From Desulfosudis oleivorans (GTDB lineage: Bacteria > Desulfobacterota > Desulfobacteria > Desulfobacterales > SURF-7): a stretch of DNA of 64,000 nt. A model generated the notes under the pieces. It was not told the DNA's origin. It saw nothing but the letters and a program-made list of their open reading frames with translations, and did not search any database. A program made the position numbers and the translations under genes. Of the stretch, positions 28,473 through 37,768 are shown one piece after another. The stretch spans positions 62,001 to 126,000 of the forward strand of contig DYJC01000004.1 in NCBI GenBank assembly GCA_020723305.1, read 5' to 3'. Numbering within the stretch: position 1 is the first letter of the stretch; every line of letters starts with the position of its first letter.

Positions 28473-31400
28473 TCATCTGGTCTCCGGAGAGAGAGGAAGG
28501 GTTCCCATCACCCATTGGAAGGTTACCCTGGCAACCAGATAATCCCGCCGCGCTTTGGCCAGATTTGCCTTGGCCTGTTTAAGAGACAACTGGGCATCCT
28601 GGACATCCGAAGTGGTTTTGACACCCCAGACAAATCCTTTTTCCGCCATATCCGAAAGCCGTTCCGCCTGGGTCACGACTCCGCTGAGCGCTTTCAGAAT
28701 TTCGCCGGATTCTTTCAGTGCGCTGACGGATTCCGATGCCTGAAGCCGGATATTGTCCTTTAACTTTTCCGACTGAAGCCGGAGTGTATGAAGTTCACTT
28801 TTGCTCTGGGCTACCTTGCCTCTGGTCCTAAGTCCGTCAAAAAACGGAAAGGTCAACACAACGGCTCCGGATGCCAGCTCTCCGTCCGCGCTGCTCTCTT
28901 CGATGGTCAGATCCTGCCATCCATAGGATGCCTGAAGGTCGATACGCGGCTTGTCCTGGGCATTGTATACTGTTACCACTTCCTCCTGCATTCCGATTTT
29001 ATGTTGCAGTTCGGAAAGCTCGGGGCGATTCTTAATTGCCGCATCTGCCGCGGCATGAACATCCTCTAAAGGATCGATTTCCGCCTCCAGGACTCCCTGG
29101 ATCTCAAAATCTTTTCCTTCCAGCCCCAGAAGAATTCCCAGACGCTCTTTGGAGATGATCAATAAATTTTCCGTCTGAATCACTTCCGGACGGGCATTCC
29201 CTACGGCCACATCCGCAGAAAGCGTATCGTAATCCGTGGCCGTGCCCGCAGCATATTTGCGCCGGGCTTCGTCCAGATGGCGGATCTTCTGCTCCATGTT
29301 CTGACTCGCAATGGTTTTCAACTCCCTTGCCAGCAACACATCATAAAACGCGGTGCTGACATCCCTCGCAACCGCCTGCCGGTACATCTTCATCTGATCA
29401 TCCGCTGTTTTCAAGCCGATTTCCGCAGCCCGAATCGCGGCACCGATCTGCCCCCATGTATAGAGCGGTTGATTGAGGGTGATCTGTGCGCCATAGGCTC
29501 TTTGGGAAATCGGATAATCTGCGGACAACGCCCGCTGTGTTTCATCCCGGCCCATCATTCCGGTTCCGATAAAACTCAGTTTGGGAAGTGCTGCCGCACG
29601 TTCTTCCACATACCGTCCCTCAACCAGATTGCGGTATTCCATCGCCATCTTGAGGTCTTTGTTTTTCTCTGCCGCCAGTTTCAGGGCTTCATCCAGACAG
29701 ATGACCCGGAGATCGGAAGCGAATACCGGACCGGCGTTCAGAAGCAGGGTCAACAGGATAAATACCGCTATGACGGAATGGACCGCTGCAGCATGACCTG
29801 ACTTCTTCCCTACCCATTTGCGATGGGCCCAGGCCCCGAAATCATCCAAAAAGGTGTACATGACCGGAACAACCAGCAATGTCAACAAGGTCGAGGTGAT
29901 CAATCCTCCGATAACCGCCCTGCCCATGGGAGCACGCATTTCCGCTCCGGCCCCAAGACCCAATGCCAAGGGCAGCATTCCGAAGATCATTGCAAGGGTG
30001 GTCATCATGATCGGCCGCAGCCGGGTACGTCCGGCAGTAATAACAGCTTCCCGGCGGTTCATTCCGCCAGCCCGGAGAATTTTACTGTAGTCCACCAGCA
30101 GAATCGCATTTTTGGTTACCAGTCCCATGAGCATGATCAATCCGATCAGGGATATGATATTGATGGCATCTCCGGTAAGCCAGAGCATGGCCGCCATTCC
30201 GACGATGGAAAGGGGCAGTGAGAACATGATGGCAAACGGTTCAATAAAGGATTCAAACTGCGCTGCCAGAATCAGGTATACGAAAACCACAGCCATAATC
30301 AAGGCTTCCGCCATGTACATGAAGGATTCCACCATATCTTCCGCCTCACCGGAGAATCCAAGATGATAGCCGTGATCCATATGAACTTCTTCTCCAATGC
30401 GCTTGATTTCCTTCATGGCTGTTCCCATGTCAAGATCTTCGAGGTTTGCTGAAATCTTTACTTCCCGGATCAGATCCCTTCGATTGATCTCGGAAGGAGT
30501 GGCGCCGATGACATAGGTGACCAGATCCCCCAACTGAATCAGGGAAGAGGAAGCACCGGCCCTCCTCACGGCCAGACGCAGCTTCTCCACCTGGGATGGG
30601 TCCTGCCGCAATTCTTCCGGCAGCCTTACCCGGACATTGACCGCATCTCCGTCTTCATCCTCATACGTGGTGGAGGCTTCTCCTCCTACCATTGCACCGA
30701 CCGTCCGGACAATATCTCCGGTGGTAACACCCGCGTCCGTAGCCCGCTCGCGATTGACAATCAGACAGAATTCGGGTGTATCGTCCTCCATGGTGACTTC
30801 CAGATCGATCACACCCTGAATTTTATACAATTCTTTTTTCATCCGGGCAGCATATTTTTTTAACAGATCGATCTCCTCGCCCCGGATGCTGAATTCCATC
30901 TTCTTGGCTCCATGAAGTCGTCCGGCTTCAATCACCGAAAACTGGATTCCCGGTATGTTCTCCAAATTCTTGCGGATATCACTTTGAACCTGCATCTGGG
31001 ATCGACTGCGTTCTTTTTTGTCTTTAAGCTTCACATAAACCAATCCGTCCCGAACGGTTCCGGAATCTCCTGCGCCGATGGTGGAGTAGGTGTGCTGGAT
31101 TTCAGGATAGGATCGCAGCAATTCCAGAACGGATTTGATCCGCAATTGTGTTTCATCAAATGACGCATCCGGGGCGGTTTTCAGAATAATCTGGAACTCA
31201 GCCCGGTCATAGTCCTGCAAGAAAGAGGACGGCAGGGATTTAAAGATAAAAATCCCTCCAAAGAAAACGATTGCTGCAATTAGCAGCACGGTTTTGCGAT
31301 GATCCAGAGACCACTCGATCATGCCCCGGTACCGGTCCGCGCTTCGATCAAATGCATCATTGAATATATCCAGCATCCGTGCAATAAAATGCCGCTTTCC

Positions 31401-32888
31401 TTTCCGCTCGATATCCGGGTCATACCATCGTGAGGACATCATCGGATCCAGGGTAAATGAAACCAGCAGGGATACCAGTACCGCAAAAGTCACGGTGATT
31501 CCGAACTGGAAAAAAAACCGCCCTACAATTCCTTTCATGAACGCCACCGGCACAAAAACCGCCACAATCGAAAAGGTGGTCGCCAATACCGCCAGCCCGA
31601 TTTCGCTTGTTCCATCCCGTGACGCCTGAAAATGATCCTTGCCCATCTCCAGATGGCGCACGATGTTTTCCCGCACCACAATCGCATCGTCAATCAGCAT
31701 ACCGATGGCCAGAGAGAGTGCCATCAGGGTCATGATATTGAGCGACATGTTCATGAAGTTCATTACGACAAACGAAGAAATGACGGAAATAGGCAGGGTC
31801 AGACCGGTGATGACCGTGGATCTCCAGGAGTTCAAAAACATGAAAACAATAAGGATCGTCAGAATCCCTCCCTCAATCATGGTTTTCTGAACATCATGCA
31901 CGGAGTCGCGAATCATGACGGAACCATCCCGCACCACCTCAATGGTGACTCCCGGCGGCATCTCCTTCTGCAGGCCGGCGATGATTTTTTTGACTGTATC
32001 CACCACCTCCACGGTGTTGGCTCCGGATTGTTTCAGAATATTCAGACCCACCGCCGGAACACCGTTGACCAGCGCCAGGGTACGTTGTTCCTCGATTCCA
32101 TCTTTGACATCCGCCACTTCCGACAATTTTATCGGACGATTGTTGCTTTCACCGATCACCATGGTCTTGAACTGCTCTACCATGTCGGGCTTGCCGGATA
32201 CGCGCAAGGGGTATTCGGAATTACCGCGCTTGAGCCTTCCTAAAGGAGTGTTGACATTCTCAGACTGTAACCCGGCAATCACCTGATCCACGCCCATTCC
32301 AAGGGCTTCAAGCCTTGCAGGATCGATATTCACGCTGACTTCGCGTTTTAACAAACCAACCAGATCCACTTTGCCGACTCCGGAAATGCTCTCCAGCCGC
32401 CTTTTAACCTTTTTTTCAACCAGTGTTGAGAGGTCTCTGGGGGGAAGTTTGTCTGAACGCACGCCCAGTGAGATAATCGGCATGGCGGCAAAATCAAGTT
32501 TCTGGATAATCGGCTCTTCTACGGTTTCCGGAAGATCTCCCCGGATACCGTTAATTTTGGCACGCACATCCTGGGCCGCGTCATTCACCCGGATTTCCAG
32601 CCGGAATTCCACAACCACGGTGGATACGCTTTCCCGTGAAACCGACATGACGTGCTTGACACCGGAAATGGGGTTGACTGCTTCTTCAATCCGCTTGGTT
32701 ACTTCTCGCTCTACTGTCTCCGGAGAAGCCCCTTCATATTTGGTCACAATTGAAACCACCGGAATTTCCACATCCGGATACATATCCACGGACAATCGCC
32801 GGTATGAAAAAATACCCAAGGTCACCAAAGCAAGCATCAGCACAGTAGCGAACACGGGTCGTTTAATGGAAAGATCGGATAAAAGCAT
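28473..32888 (-). CDS. RND efflux permease fused in frame to a TolC-type channel
   Basis: This 1471-residue protein is unusual. Residues 1 to about 1020 are a complete resistance-nodulation-division pump: twelve membrane helices, two large periplasmic loops, and the proton-relay pair in LIDDAIVV near 405. From about 1032 to 1055 comes a hydrophobic stretch ending AGPVFA, which looks exactly like a Sec signal peptide. Residues 1056-1471 are a full TolC-type channel with two repeats. No stop codon, and no in-frame ATG or GTG with a ribosome site, separates the two parts. The channel may be released by signal peptidase after synthesis, or stay tethered. The adaptor gene lies three bases upstream, so one operon encodes a whole tripartite pump. 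The substrate is unknown; the permease looks MdtBC/HAE1-like. Confidence 0.88.
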   Translation of the reverse strand: MLLSDLSIKRPVFATVLMLALVTLGIFSYRRLSVDMYPDVEIPVVSIVTKYEGASPETVEREVTKRIEEAVNPISGVKHVMSVSRESVSTVVVEFRLEIRVNDAAQDVRAKINGIRGDLPETVEEPIIQKLDFAAMPIISLGVRSDKLPPRDLSTLVEKKVKRRLESISGVGKVDLVGLLKREVSVNIDPARLEALGMGVDQVIAGLQSENVNTPLGRLKRGNSEYPLRVSGKPDMVEQFKTMVIGESNNRPIKLSEVADVKDGIEEQRTLALVNGVPAVGLNILKQSGANTVEVVDTVKKIIAGLQKEMPPGVTIEVVRDGSVMIRDSVHDVQKTMIEGGILTILIVFMFLNSWRSTVITGLTLPISVISSFVVMNFMNMSLNIMTLMALSLAIGMLIDDAIVVRENIVRHLEMGKDHFQASRDGTSEIGLAVLATTFSIVAVFVPVAFMKGIVGRFFFQFGITVTFAVLVSLLVSFTLDPMMSSRWYDPDIERKGKRHFIARMLDIFNDAFDRSADRYRGMIEWSLDHRKTVLLIAAIVFFGGIFIFKSLPSSFLQDYDRAEFQIILKTAPDASFDETQLRIKSVLELLRSYPEIQHTYSTIGAGDSGTVRDGLVYVKLKDKKERSRSQMQVQSDIRKNLENIPGIQFSVIEAGRLHGAKKMEFSIRGEEIDLLKKYAARMKKELYKIQGVIDLEVTMEDDTPEFCLIVNRERATDAGVTTGDIVRTVGAMVGGEASTTYEDEDGDAVNVRVRLPEELRQDPSQVEKLRLAVRRAGASSSLIQLGDLVTYVIGATPSEINRRDLIREVKISANLEDLDMGTAMKEIKRIGEEVHMDHGYHLGFSGEAEDMVESFMYMAEALIMAVVFVYLILAAQFESFIEPFAIMFSLPLSIVGMAAMLWLTGDAINIISLIGLIMLMGLVTKNAILLVDYSKILRAGGMNRREAVITAGRTRLRPIMMTTLAMIFGMLPLALGLGAGAEMRAPMGRAVIGGLITSTLLTLLVVPVMYTFLDDFGAWAHRKWVGKKSGHAAAVHSVIAVFILLTLLLNAGPVFASDLRVICLDEALKLAAEKNKDLKMAMEYRNLVEGRYVEERAAALPKLSFIGTGMMGRDETQRALSADYPISQRAYGAQITLNQPLYTWGQIGAAIRAAEIGLKTADDQMKMYRQAVARDVSTAFYDVLLARELKTIASQNMEQKIRHLDEARRKYAAGTATDYDTLSADVAVGNARPEVIQTENLLIISKERLGILLGLEGKDFEIQGVLEAEIDPLEDVHAAADAAIKNRPELSELQHKIGMQEEVVTVYNAQDKPRIDLQASYGWQDLTIEESSADGELASGAVVLTFPFFDGLRTRGKVAQSKSELHTLRLQSEKLKDNIRLQASESVSALKESGEILKALSGVVTQAERLSDMAEKGFVWGVKTTSDVQDAQLSLKQAKANLAKARRDYLVARVTFQWVMGTLPLSPETR

Positions 32889-32891
32889 GCG

Positions 32892-34040
32892 CTATTTCCC
32901 TCCATTGTTTTTGACTTTATCGCCTTCTTGTATATTGAATCCTCCGTGACAGATCACCTCTTCGCCTTCGGATAAACCCGAAGAGATTTCCATCATCTCC
33001 CCGCTTGCCTCACCAACACTGACCATACACCGTTTGGCAACGCCTTTATCCACTAAAAGAAGTTCAGCTTTCCGGGTATTCACATCCCAGTTGAGAAGCG
33101 CATTCCGAGGAACCGTTGCCACGCCTTTGCGTTCACCAATGATGATCTTACCTTCTACAAACAGCCCGCCTTTTAATACTTCCGGATTGTTGGGAACCTC
33201 TGCAATCACTTTGACGGAGCGATCCGTCTCATTAATTACCGGGTTGATATACATCAGCTTGCCTGTAAAGGTTTCTCCCGGAAAAGCATCGGTAGTGAAT
33301 CGCAATTCCAGTTCCGGTTTTAAAAAACGGATAAATTTAGAGGGTACGGTGACGGTCAGATCCAGGATGCGATTGTCCACAACCCGGAACAAGGGTTTGT
33401 CTGTTGCCAGATCGCCCACGCTGATATACCTCTCTGCAACGATTCCGTCTATGGGTGATTCAATCACTGTTTTGGAAAAACGAACCTTGGCTTGCTCAAA
33501 CTCTTGTTCCGCTGCACTCAGCATAGCCTGAACCGATGATTGCCTGGCGATGGCTGCCTCTTTTTCCGTACCTGCCTCATCCACGCTTTGCTGGGTGGCC
33601 AGACCGGAACCCTTGAGATTGAGGATACGATCATATTCACGTTCGGCCCTCTGAACCGCAACTCTGGCTTGCAGGAGATTTGCCTTTTCCATTTCAACAG
33701 CAGCTCCGGCTTTACTCACCATGAATTCCGGTTCACGGGTATCCAGACTTGCCAGTTTGTCCCCTTTTTTTACCCGCACCCATTCGGTTACATATACTTT
33801 TTTCACGACCCCGTTGTATTCCGCCCGGACATCTGTTTGAAATTTAGGAGAAAGGGTGCCTACGACATCCACGGTTTCAGAAATGTCGGTGAGGGTCACC
33901 TTCATGGTCTCCACGGCTACCGGCGGACGGTCCGTAGAAACCGGTTTATTTTCAGCCTGCGTCTGATCATTTTTCATCAGACTTGCGAAGAAGACCAAAC
34001 CCGACAGAACGATTACACCAAAGATTCTTGATTTACGCAT
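32892..34040 (-). CDS. RND efflux periplasmic adaptor subunit
   Basis: This 382-residue membrane-fusion protein has an N-terminal membrane segment (about 7-24), lipoyl halves around VRAEYNGVVKKVYV and SPIDGIVAERYIS, a helical hairpin between them (about 110-170), then barrel and membrane-proximal domains. It is the first gene of the operon with the fused RND-TolC protein, three bases apart. It links the inner-membrane pump to the channel. A near-consensus promoter with an internal palindrome lies about 145 bases upstream. Confidence 0.92.
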   Translation of the reverse strand: MRKSRIFGVIVLSGLVFFASLMKNDQTQAENKPVSTDRPPVAVETMKVTLTDISETVDVVGTLSPKFQTDVRAEYNGVVKKVYVTEWVRVKKGDKLASLDTREPEFMVSKAGAAVEMEKANLLQARVAVQRAEREYDRILNLKGSGLATQQSVDEAGTEKEAAIARQSSVQAMLSAAEQEFEQAKVRFSKTVIESPIDGIVAERYISVGDLATDKPLFRVVDNRILDLTVTVPSKFIRFLKPELELRFTTDAFPGETFTGKLMYINPVINETDRSVKVIAEVPNNPEVLKGGLFVEGKIIIGERKGVATVPRNALLNWDVNTRKAELLLVDKGVAKRCMVSVGEASGEMMEISSGLSEGEEVICHGGFNIQEGDKVKNNGGK

Positions 34041-34183
34041 ACCGTTACCCCTGAGCTAAAATTGTCTCTTTTTTGCGGCTTTGTTTCAAACAGAGCGAAT
34101 ATGGAAAAAGATCGTTCCGAACCGCTTCTTTATTTTTTAAGGCTTTCATCGCAACCAGACCAACTATTTCAAAAGATCCGGGC

Positions 34184-34212
34184 ATAATATGAACTTAGAT
34201 TCATATTGTCAA
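34184..34212 (-). promoter_or_regulatory. Sigma-70 promoter for the RND efflux operon
   Basis: On the minus strand, TTGACA (34207-34212), a 17-base spacer and TATTAT (34184-34189) form a near-consensus promoter. Confidence 0.7.
34187..34208. promoter_or_regulatory. Operator-like palindrome inside the RND promoter
   Basis: AATATGAA (34187-34194) and TTCATATT (34201-34208) are perfect inverted arms around CTTAGA, filling the spacer between -35 and -10. This is the position expected for a repressor or a MerR-type activator, but no regulator gene is adjacent. Confidence 0.6.
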
Positions 34213-34431
34213 ATGGAATCATTATTTTTTCTCGTATTGACTTTAATATCAAAAAATTCAATATGGTTGCTTGGTAAATAAAACTTACCTCAACCAAACC
34301 CTTTTCTACATTTTCCGGAATTTTTTGATGGTTGACACCATGGTACTTTTTCCACCATGCTGTTCAATGATTTTAAGGGTGGTAAAATGAAGGGAATTTA
34401 TTTTTGAAACAACCCGGGAATACCGTCATAT
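34213..34431. other. Non-coding spacer between two minus-strand genes
   Basis: It contains CATGGT/ACCATG inverted arms (about 34338-34356) and no open frame. It may carry the end of the transcript that begins at 35241. Confidence 0.4.
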
Positions 34432-35241
34432 TTACAGTTTTTCTTTTCCGGCATCATGCAGATTCAGTTCAGGATACAGCTTTTCAACACACTCCGGACA
34501 GATACTATGGCTGAACTCCGCCTCGGAACGATCCCGGATATATAACTCAATCTGGTTCCAGTATCCCTTATCATCCCGTATTTTTTTGCAGGATGCGCAA
34601 ATCGGCAAAAAGCCTCTTAATGTTTTTACCTCGGACAAAGCCCTGCGAAGCTCCTGAATCAATTTCCCCTGTTCTTCTTCATGTATTTTAATGTTAAAGG
34701 TAAAAAGAAAAATAACCAAAAGCAGCCCAAGAAAAACAGTTAAAATCGATGTAAGATACAATACCCGGTTCACTTCCTGAGACAGTTGGATATAGGGTAC
34801 AGGAGATTCTACAATCTCACATACAAAAAAAAGTATGATGGCAGCAAGGCTCAATAGCAGTTTGTCGATCCGGTTGCCATACTCAAATACCAGAAAAACC
34901 AGGGCTGGAATGGAAAAGTAGTAAAAATGAAACCCTGAATATTTGGTGTATATTCCCAATGTCAGGATTGCCACATGAAGCATGTGCACGGAAAAAATCC
35001 AGACTTTTGCCAGACGGTATTTTCGCCGAAAAGTTAAAAAAAAGGTAAACAGGTAGGACAGGATTGCGACGATATTAATCATCATCGGTATCATTGCACT
35101 GGAGAGAATATAAAAAACCAGATACAGAAATGAAACAGATGCGGTAATGACCGACAGCACGTTCAAAATCCGGATTCTGCGGGCATCGTTTTCTTGTAAT
35201 CCCTCTGTTCCGATATTCATGATCTGAAATCCGGATTTCAT
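34432..35241 (-). CDS. Membrane protein with C-terminal CxxC-KKIRDD motif
   Basis: This protein of about 269 residues has about six membrane helices (about 25-195), a short coiled coil (about 200-225) and a cytoplasmic tail LPICASCKKIRDDKGYW plus a later CPEC. That tail often ends PAS/GGDEF or histidine-kinase-type sensors in deltaproteobacteria. The four cysteines could bind a metal or act as a redox switch. Here no catalytic domain follows, so the protein resembles a sensor module alone. The start at 35241 has GGAGGG six bases upstream; the longer frame from 35265 lacks one. Function unknown. Confidence 0.7.
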   Translation of the reverse strand: MKSGFQIMNIGTEGLQENDARRIRILNVLSVITASVSFLYLVFYILSSAMIPMMINIVAILSYLFTFFLTFRRKYRLAKVWIFSVHMLHVAILTLGIYTKYSGFHFYYFSIPALVFLVFEYGNRIDKLLLSLAAIILFFVCEIVESPVPYIQLSQEVNRVLYLTSILTVFLGLLLVIFLFTFNIKIHEEEQGKLIQELRRALSEVKTLRGFLPICASCKKIRDDKGYWNQIELYIRDRSEAEFSHSICPECVEKLYPELNLHDAGKEKL

Positions 35242-35347
35242 CGATTCCCTCCTTCCATACAACATACTGTATATACTTGTATATTTTCTTTTACCATAAA
35301 AATAAATGGCTTGAAAGTTAATGACCGGCGGTTTTGATGATGTCGAA

Positions 35348-36127
35348 CTATCGACCGGAAAAAACAGGCAGCCGCTTTTCCATCATCGCTGCCACTGCCT
35401 CTGAGGAATCCGCACTTTTGATGCACAGGCTCTGATTGTAGGCTTCAAAATCAAGGGTTGCCGTTAAATCGGAGGCAAGGCTGTTGTTGATCGATTTTTT
35501 TGCCATGGCCATGGCGATAGGCGCCCTTTTGGCGAGTTTCCCGGAAAATTCCATTACCGAGACCATCAGACCCGCATCCGGAAAAACCCGATTGATCATC
35601 CCGATTTCAAGACCTCTTTGTGCGGTAAACCGGTCACCGGTCAGGATCAATTCCTTGGCAACAGACGGCCCCACCAGCCTGGTAAGCCGGAAAGTTCCAC
35701 CAAGGTCCGGGATCATACCCACATTGGTGTAGGCCATTGAAAAAACGGCACTCTGGGCGGAAAAAATAAAATCCGCAGCCAGGGCAATATCGCAACCGTT
35801 TCCAAGGGCATAGCCGTTCACCGCTGCAATCACCGGGATATTCAGATTTTCAAAAGCAAAGGTCGCCTGAACCTTTTTCATCATGGTCATGAATTCAATC
35901 TGGCTGAGTTCAGTCAACGCCTTTGCATAGGAAAGATCAATGCCGGAACAGAAGGAGTTATCCACACCGGTGATGACCAGAACCCTTGCCCGGGTATCGC
36001 TTTTCACGGTTTCAATCGCAAGCGATAACTCATCATAGGTTTTACGATCCAGCGCATTTTTAAACTTCGGCCGGTTGATGGTCAGAACGGCTATATGATT
36101 TTCCGTATGCAGAAGGATGTTTTCCAT
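35348..36127 (-). CDS. Enoyl-CoA hydratase/isomerase family protein
   Basis: This 259-residue crotonase-fold protein has an oxyanion-hole stretch GYALGNGCDIALAADF (about 106-121) and CSGIDLSYAKAL near 60. The two glutamates used by true hydratases are not conserved: one position has aspartate (GNGCDIA) and the other has no glutamate (AYTNVGMIPDLGG). The PDLGG aspartate resembles isomerase-like members such as PaaG-type enzymes. An isomerase or other crotonase activity is therefore more likely than hydration (inference). It lies downstream of the CAP lipoprotein gene on the same strand with a 32-base gap. Confidence 0.88.
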   Translation of the reverse strand: MENILLHTENHIAVLTINRPKFKNALDRKTYDELSLAIETVKSDTRARVLVITGVDNSFCSGIDLSYAKALTELSQIEFMTMMKKVQATFAFENLNIPVIAAVNGYALGNGCDIALAADFIFSAQSAVFSMAYTNVGMIPDLGGTFRLTRLVGPSVAKELILTGDRFTAQRGLEIGMINRVFPDAGLMVSVMEFSGKLAKRAPIAMAMAKKSINNSLASDLTATLDFEAYNQSLCIKSADSSEAVAAMMEKRLPVFSGR

Positions 36128-36159
36128 TACGATAGCCCTGTTGTTGATTCAATGCCGGT

Positions 36160-36705
36160 TTATTGCCGGATGAATATCTGCGTAAAATAATAGACGCCAT
36201 CCTCATCCTGGGCCACACCAATACCGGTCAGGTTGTAATCGCCCTCGATGTTGGCCAGATGTCCGGGACTGTTGAGCCAGCCATCTACAGCCGTAGTCAC
36301 CGGATCCGAATAATTGTTACTGGCGACGTTCTCAGCCGCATATTCATAGGAAATGGTTTCTGCAATTCCATCCACCCGGTCATCAAACCCATCATGACCA
36401 AAATCAACGGCTCCGGCGGCCATATTCAGGCTGTGGGTTCTGCAATAATCCGCAATGGTTTCATTCCAACGCAAGAGCGATAAGAACTGAGATTGCCGGT
36501 ATTCATTGATCTGAAGAAGAACATCCTGTTCCATTTCATAGAGTTCGTCCTGAGACTCGGAGCCACCTGATCTAGAGCTGAAAGTATCGCCGTCACCAGA
36601 GCAACCGGCAGCACCAAACAACAGGATGCAGCATAATAATCCGATGAAACAACATCGCCATTGATCTTTAAGTAATGGTTCCGGCCTATTGATTTTTGGT
36701 ATCAT
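36160..36705 (-). CDS. CAP-domain (SCP-like) lipoprotein
   Basis: This protein of about 181 residues has a lipoprotein signal peptide with lipobox AAGC. After a short Ser/Gly/Glu linker, a CAP/SCP domain spans about 55-180: RWNETIADYCRTHSLNMA, HDGFDDR, AENVASN, GWLNSPGHLANI and a final GVYYFTQIF strand. The histidines and glutamates of the family cavity are present. Bacterial CAP proteins are extracellular with varied roles. The start at 36705 has AAGGA eight bases upstream; the longer frame starts with TTG. Confidence 0.85.
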   Translation of the reverse strand: MIPKINRPEPLLKDQWRCCFIGLLCCILLFGAAGCSGDGDTFSSRSGGSESQDELYEMEQDVLLQINEYRQSQFLSLLRWNETIADYCRTHSLNMAAGAVDFGHDGFDDRVDGIAETISYEYAAENVASNNYSDPVTTAVDGWLNSPGHLANIEGDYNLTGIGVAQDEDGVYYFTQIFIRQ

Positions 36706-36771
36706 TTTTGTATCCTTGCACAATCTCTATTGTTAATTCGATTTTTTGAACAATTATATCAGAAAGGGTGC

Positions 36772-36930
36772 TCATGATACAGTTATTTTTTGACCTGAGG
36801 TTCTCGTGCCATAACTCCTCTTGGCTCCAGATTGTTCTAAAACCCATGCACCAATATCAGCATTTCTGGTTTCATGGGTTATCATTCTGCCTTCATGGCG
36901 ACCGGGTCTGTGAATTGTGAAGGACGACAT
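36772..36930 (-). CDS. Possible small ORF, 52 residues
   Basis: This short frame encodes a basic, polar peptide (start MSSFTIHRPGRHEGRM) with no membrane segment. Its AGGA lies only about three bases before the ATG, and no family is recognised. It could be a small protein or a gene remnant. Confidence 0.25.
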   Translation of the reverse strand: MSSFTIHRPGRHEGRMITHETRNADIGAWVLEQSGAKRSYGTRTSGQKITVS

Positions 36931-36996
36931 ATCCTGGCTTTCCAGTCACCGCTCATCGATCGATTTTTGAATTTATTCAGCATTTAAACTCTCCAA

Positions 36997-37059
36997 ATCA
37001 GGCAATGACCTCGTAGGGGCAACCCCCTGTGGTTGCCCTTCTTCGCGTGGTTGCCGCGT
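36997..37059. repeat. REP-like 63-base repeat, copy A
   Basis: This copy matches 37988-38050 over 63 bases with one mismatch. It contains the hairpin GGGCAACC (37017-37024) / GGTTGCCC (37031-37038). It lies in the spacer beyond the 141-residue gene. The rest of 36931-37158 shows no feature. Confidence 0.75.
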
Positions 37060-37158
37060 GTTTTTGCAGCCTTGGGGATTGATAAATTAGGATTTGCGAG
37101 TTCCTGCTCAATTTTTTTCTGGAATCCTTTGCTCAATAAAAATAGCAGCCCATCCATT

Positions 37159-37584
37159 TCAATCAGTAAGGTAAATCGCAGAAATATCGAAGGCTTCTCC
37201 GAGTGTTCCATGCCAACTTCCGTTGGCAAAGATGCAAGGTTCGTACTTTTCATGACTATATGTATAGAATGCCATTGACCAACGATCCACGTTCCCGAAA
37301 TAGCGGAGACGGCATAAATGCGTAGGGGTATTCCGCAATCGTTCAAGAAACTCCTCACGAGATTCACCAAAGAGGTTAGGGTTATATTCTTCAGGCATAT
37401 AAGGCTCTCTGTACGCGTCAATATAGCAGAACTGCCCGCGGAACCGAACGTCAATCCGGTTGTATTTTCCAGCATAGTGTTTCTCGGCATGATCCTCTAT
37501 GAGTAGGCGAATCCTCGGCTGTATTTTCTGCGGGATTGTAACACCACCTGATTGAGGATTGTATACCCATATTTTTCTTGGCAT
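37159..37584 (-). CDS. Conserved-looking hypothetical protein, 141 residues
   Basis: This soluble protein has no signal peptide. It is rich in Arg, Tyr and Trp, starts MPRKIWVYNPQSGG and contains YIDAYREPYMPE and ERLRNTPTHLCRLRYFG. The ribosome site GGAGGAGAAGGA lies about eight bases upstream, which strongly supports the frame over an overlapping 168-codon frame. I do not recognise the family; similar short proteins occur among mobile-element passengers, and a REP copy lies just downstream. Confidence 0.6.
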   Translation of the reverse strand: MPRKIWVYNPQSGGVTIPQKIQPRIRLLIEDHAEKHYAGKYNRIDVRFRGQFCYIDAYREPYMPEEYNPNLFGESREEFLERLRNTPTHLCRLRYFGNVDRWSMAFYTYSHEKYEPCIFANGSWHGTLGEAFDISAIYLTD

Positions 37585-37768
37585 CTGTATTTTCCTTCTC
37601 CTCCTATGTCAAATATTTTAAAGTGATGGGCACGCAAGCCAGCCTTTCCGGAAAAGCAGCCTCGTGACTTCGCGCCCCTCTTCACTCCATGATTAAAATC
37701 TTGGACTCTGTTTAAAAATTATGCATAAAAAGCCTTGCCTTCTCTGATTGCTTCCAATGCTTACGATT

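Noticed and set aside
28473-32888. RND-TolC fusion as a simple annotation error
   Set aside because: No stop codon and no ATG/GTG start lies at the joint in the given sequence, so the fusion stands as sequenced; resequencing is still advisable.
36984-37490. 168-codon minus-strand frame overlapping the 141-residue gene
   Set aside because: The 141-residue frame has a strong ribosome site and better composition; this one runs into the REP repeat and has no ribosome site.
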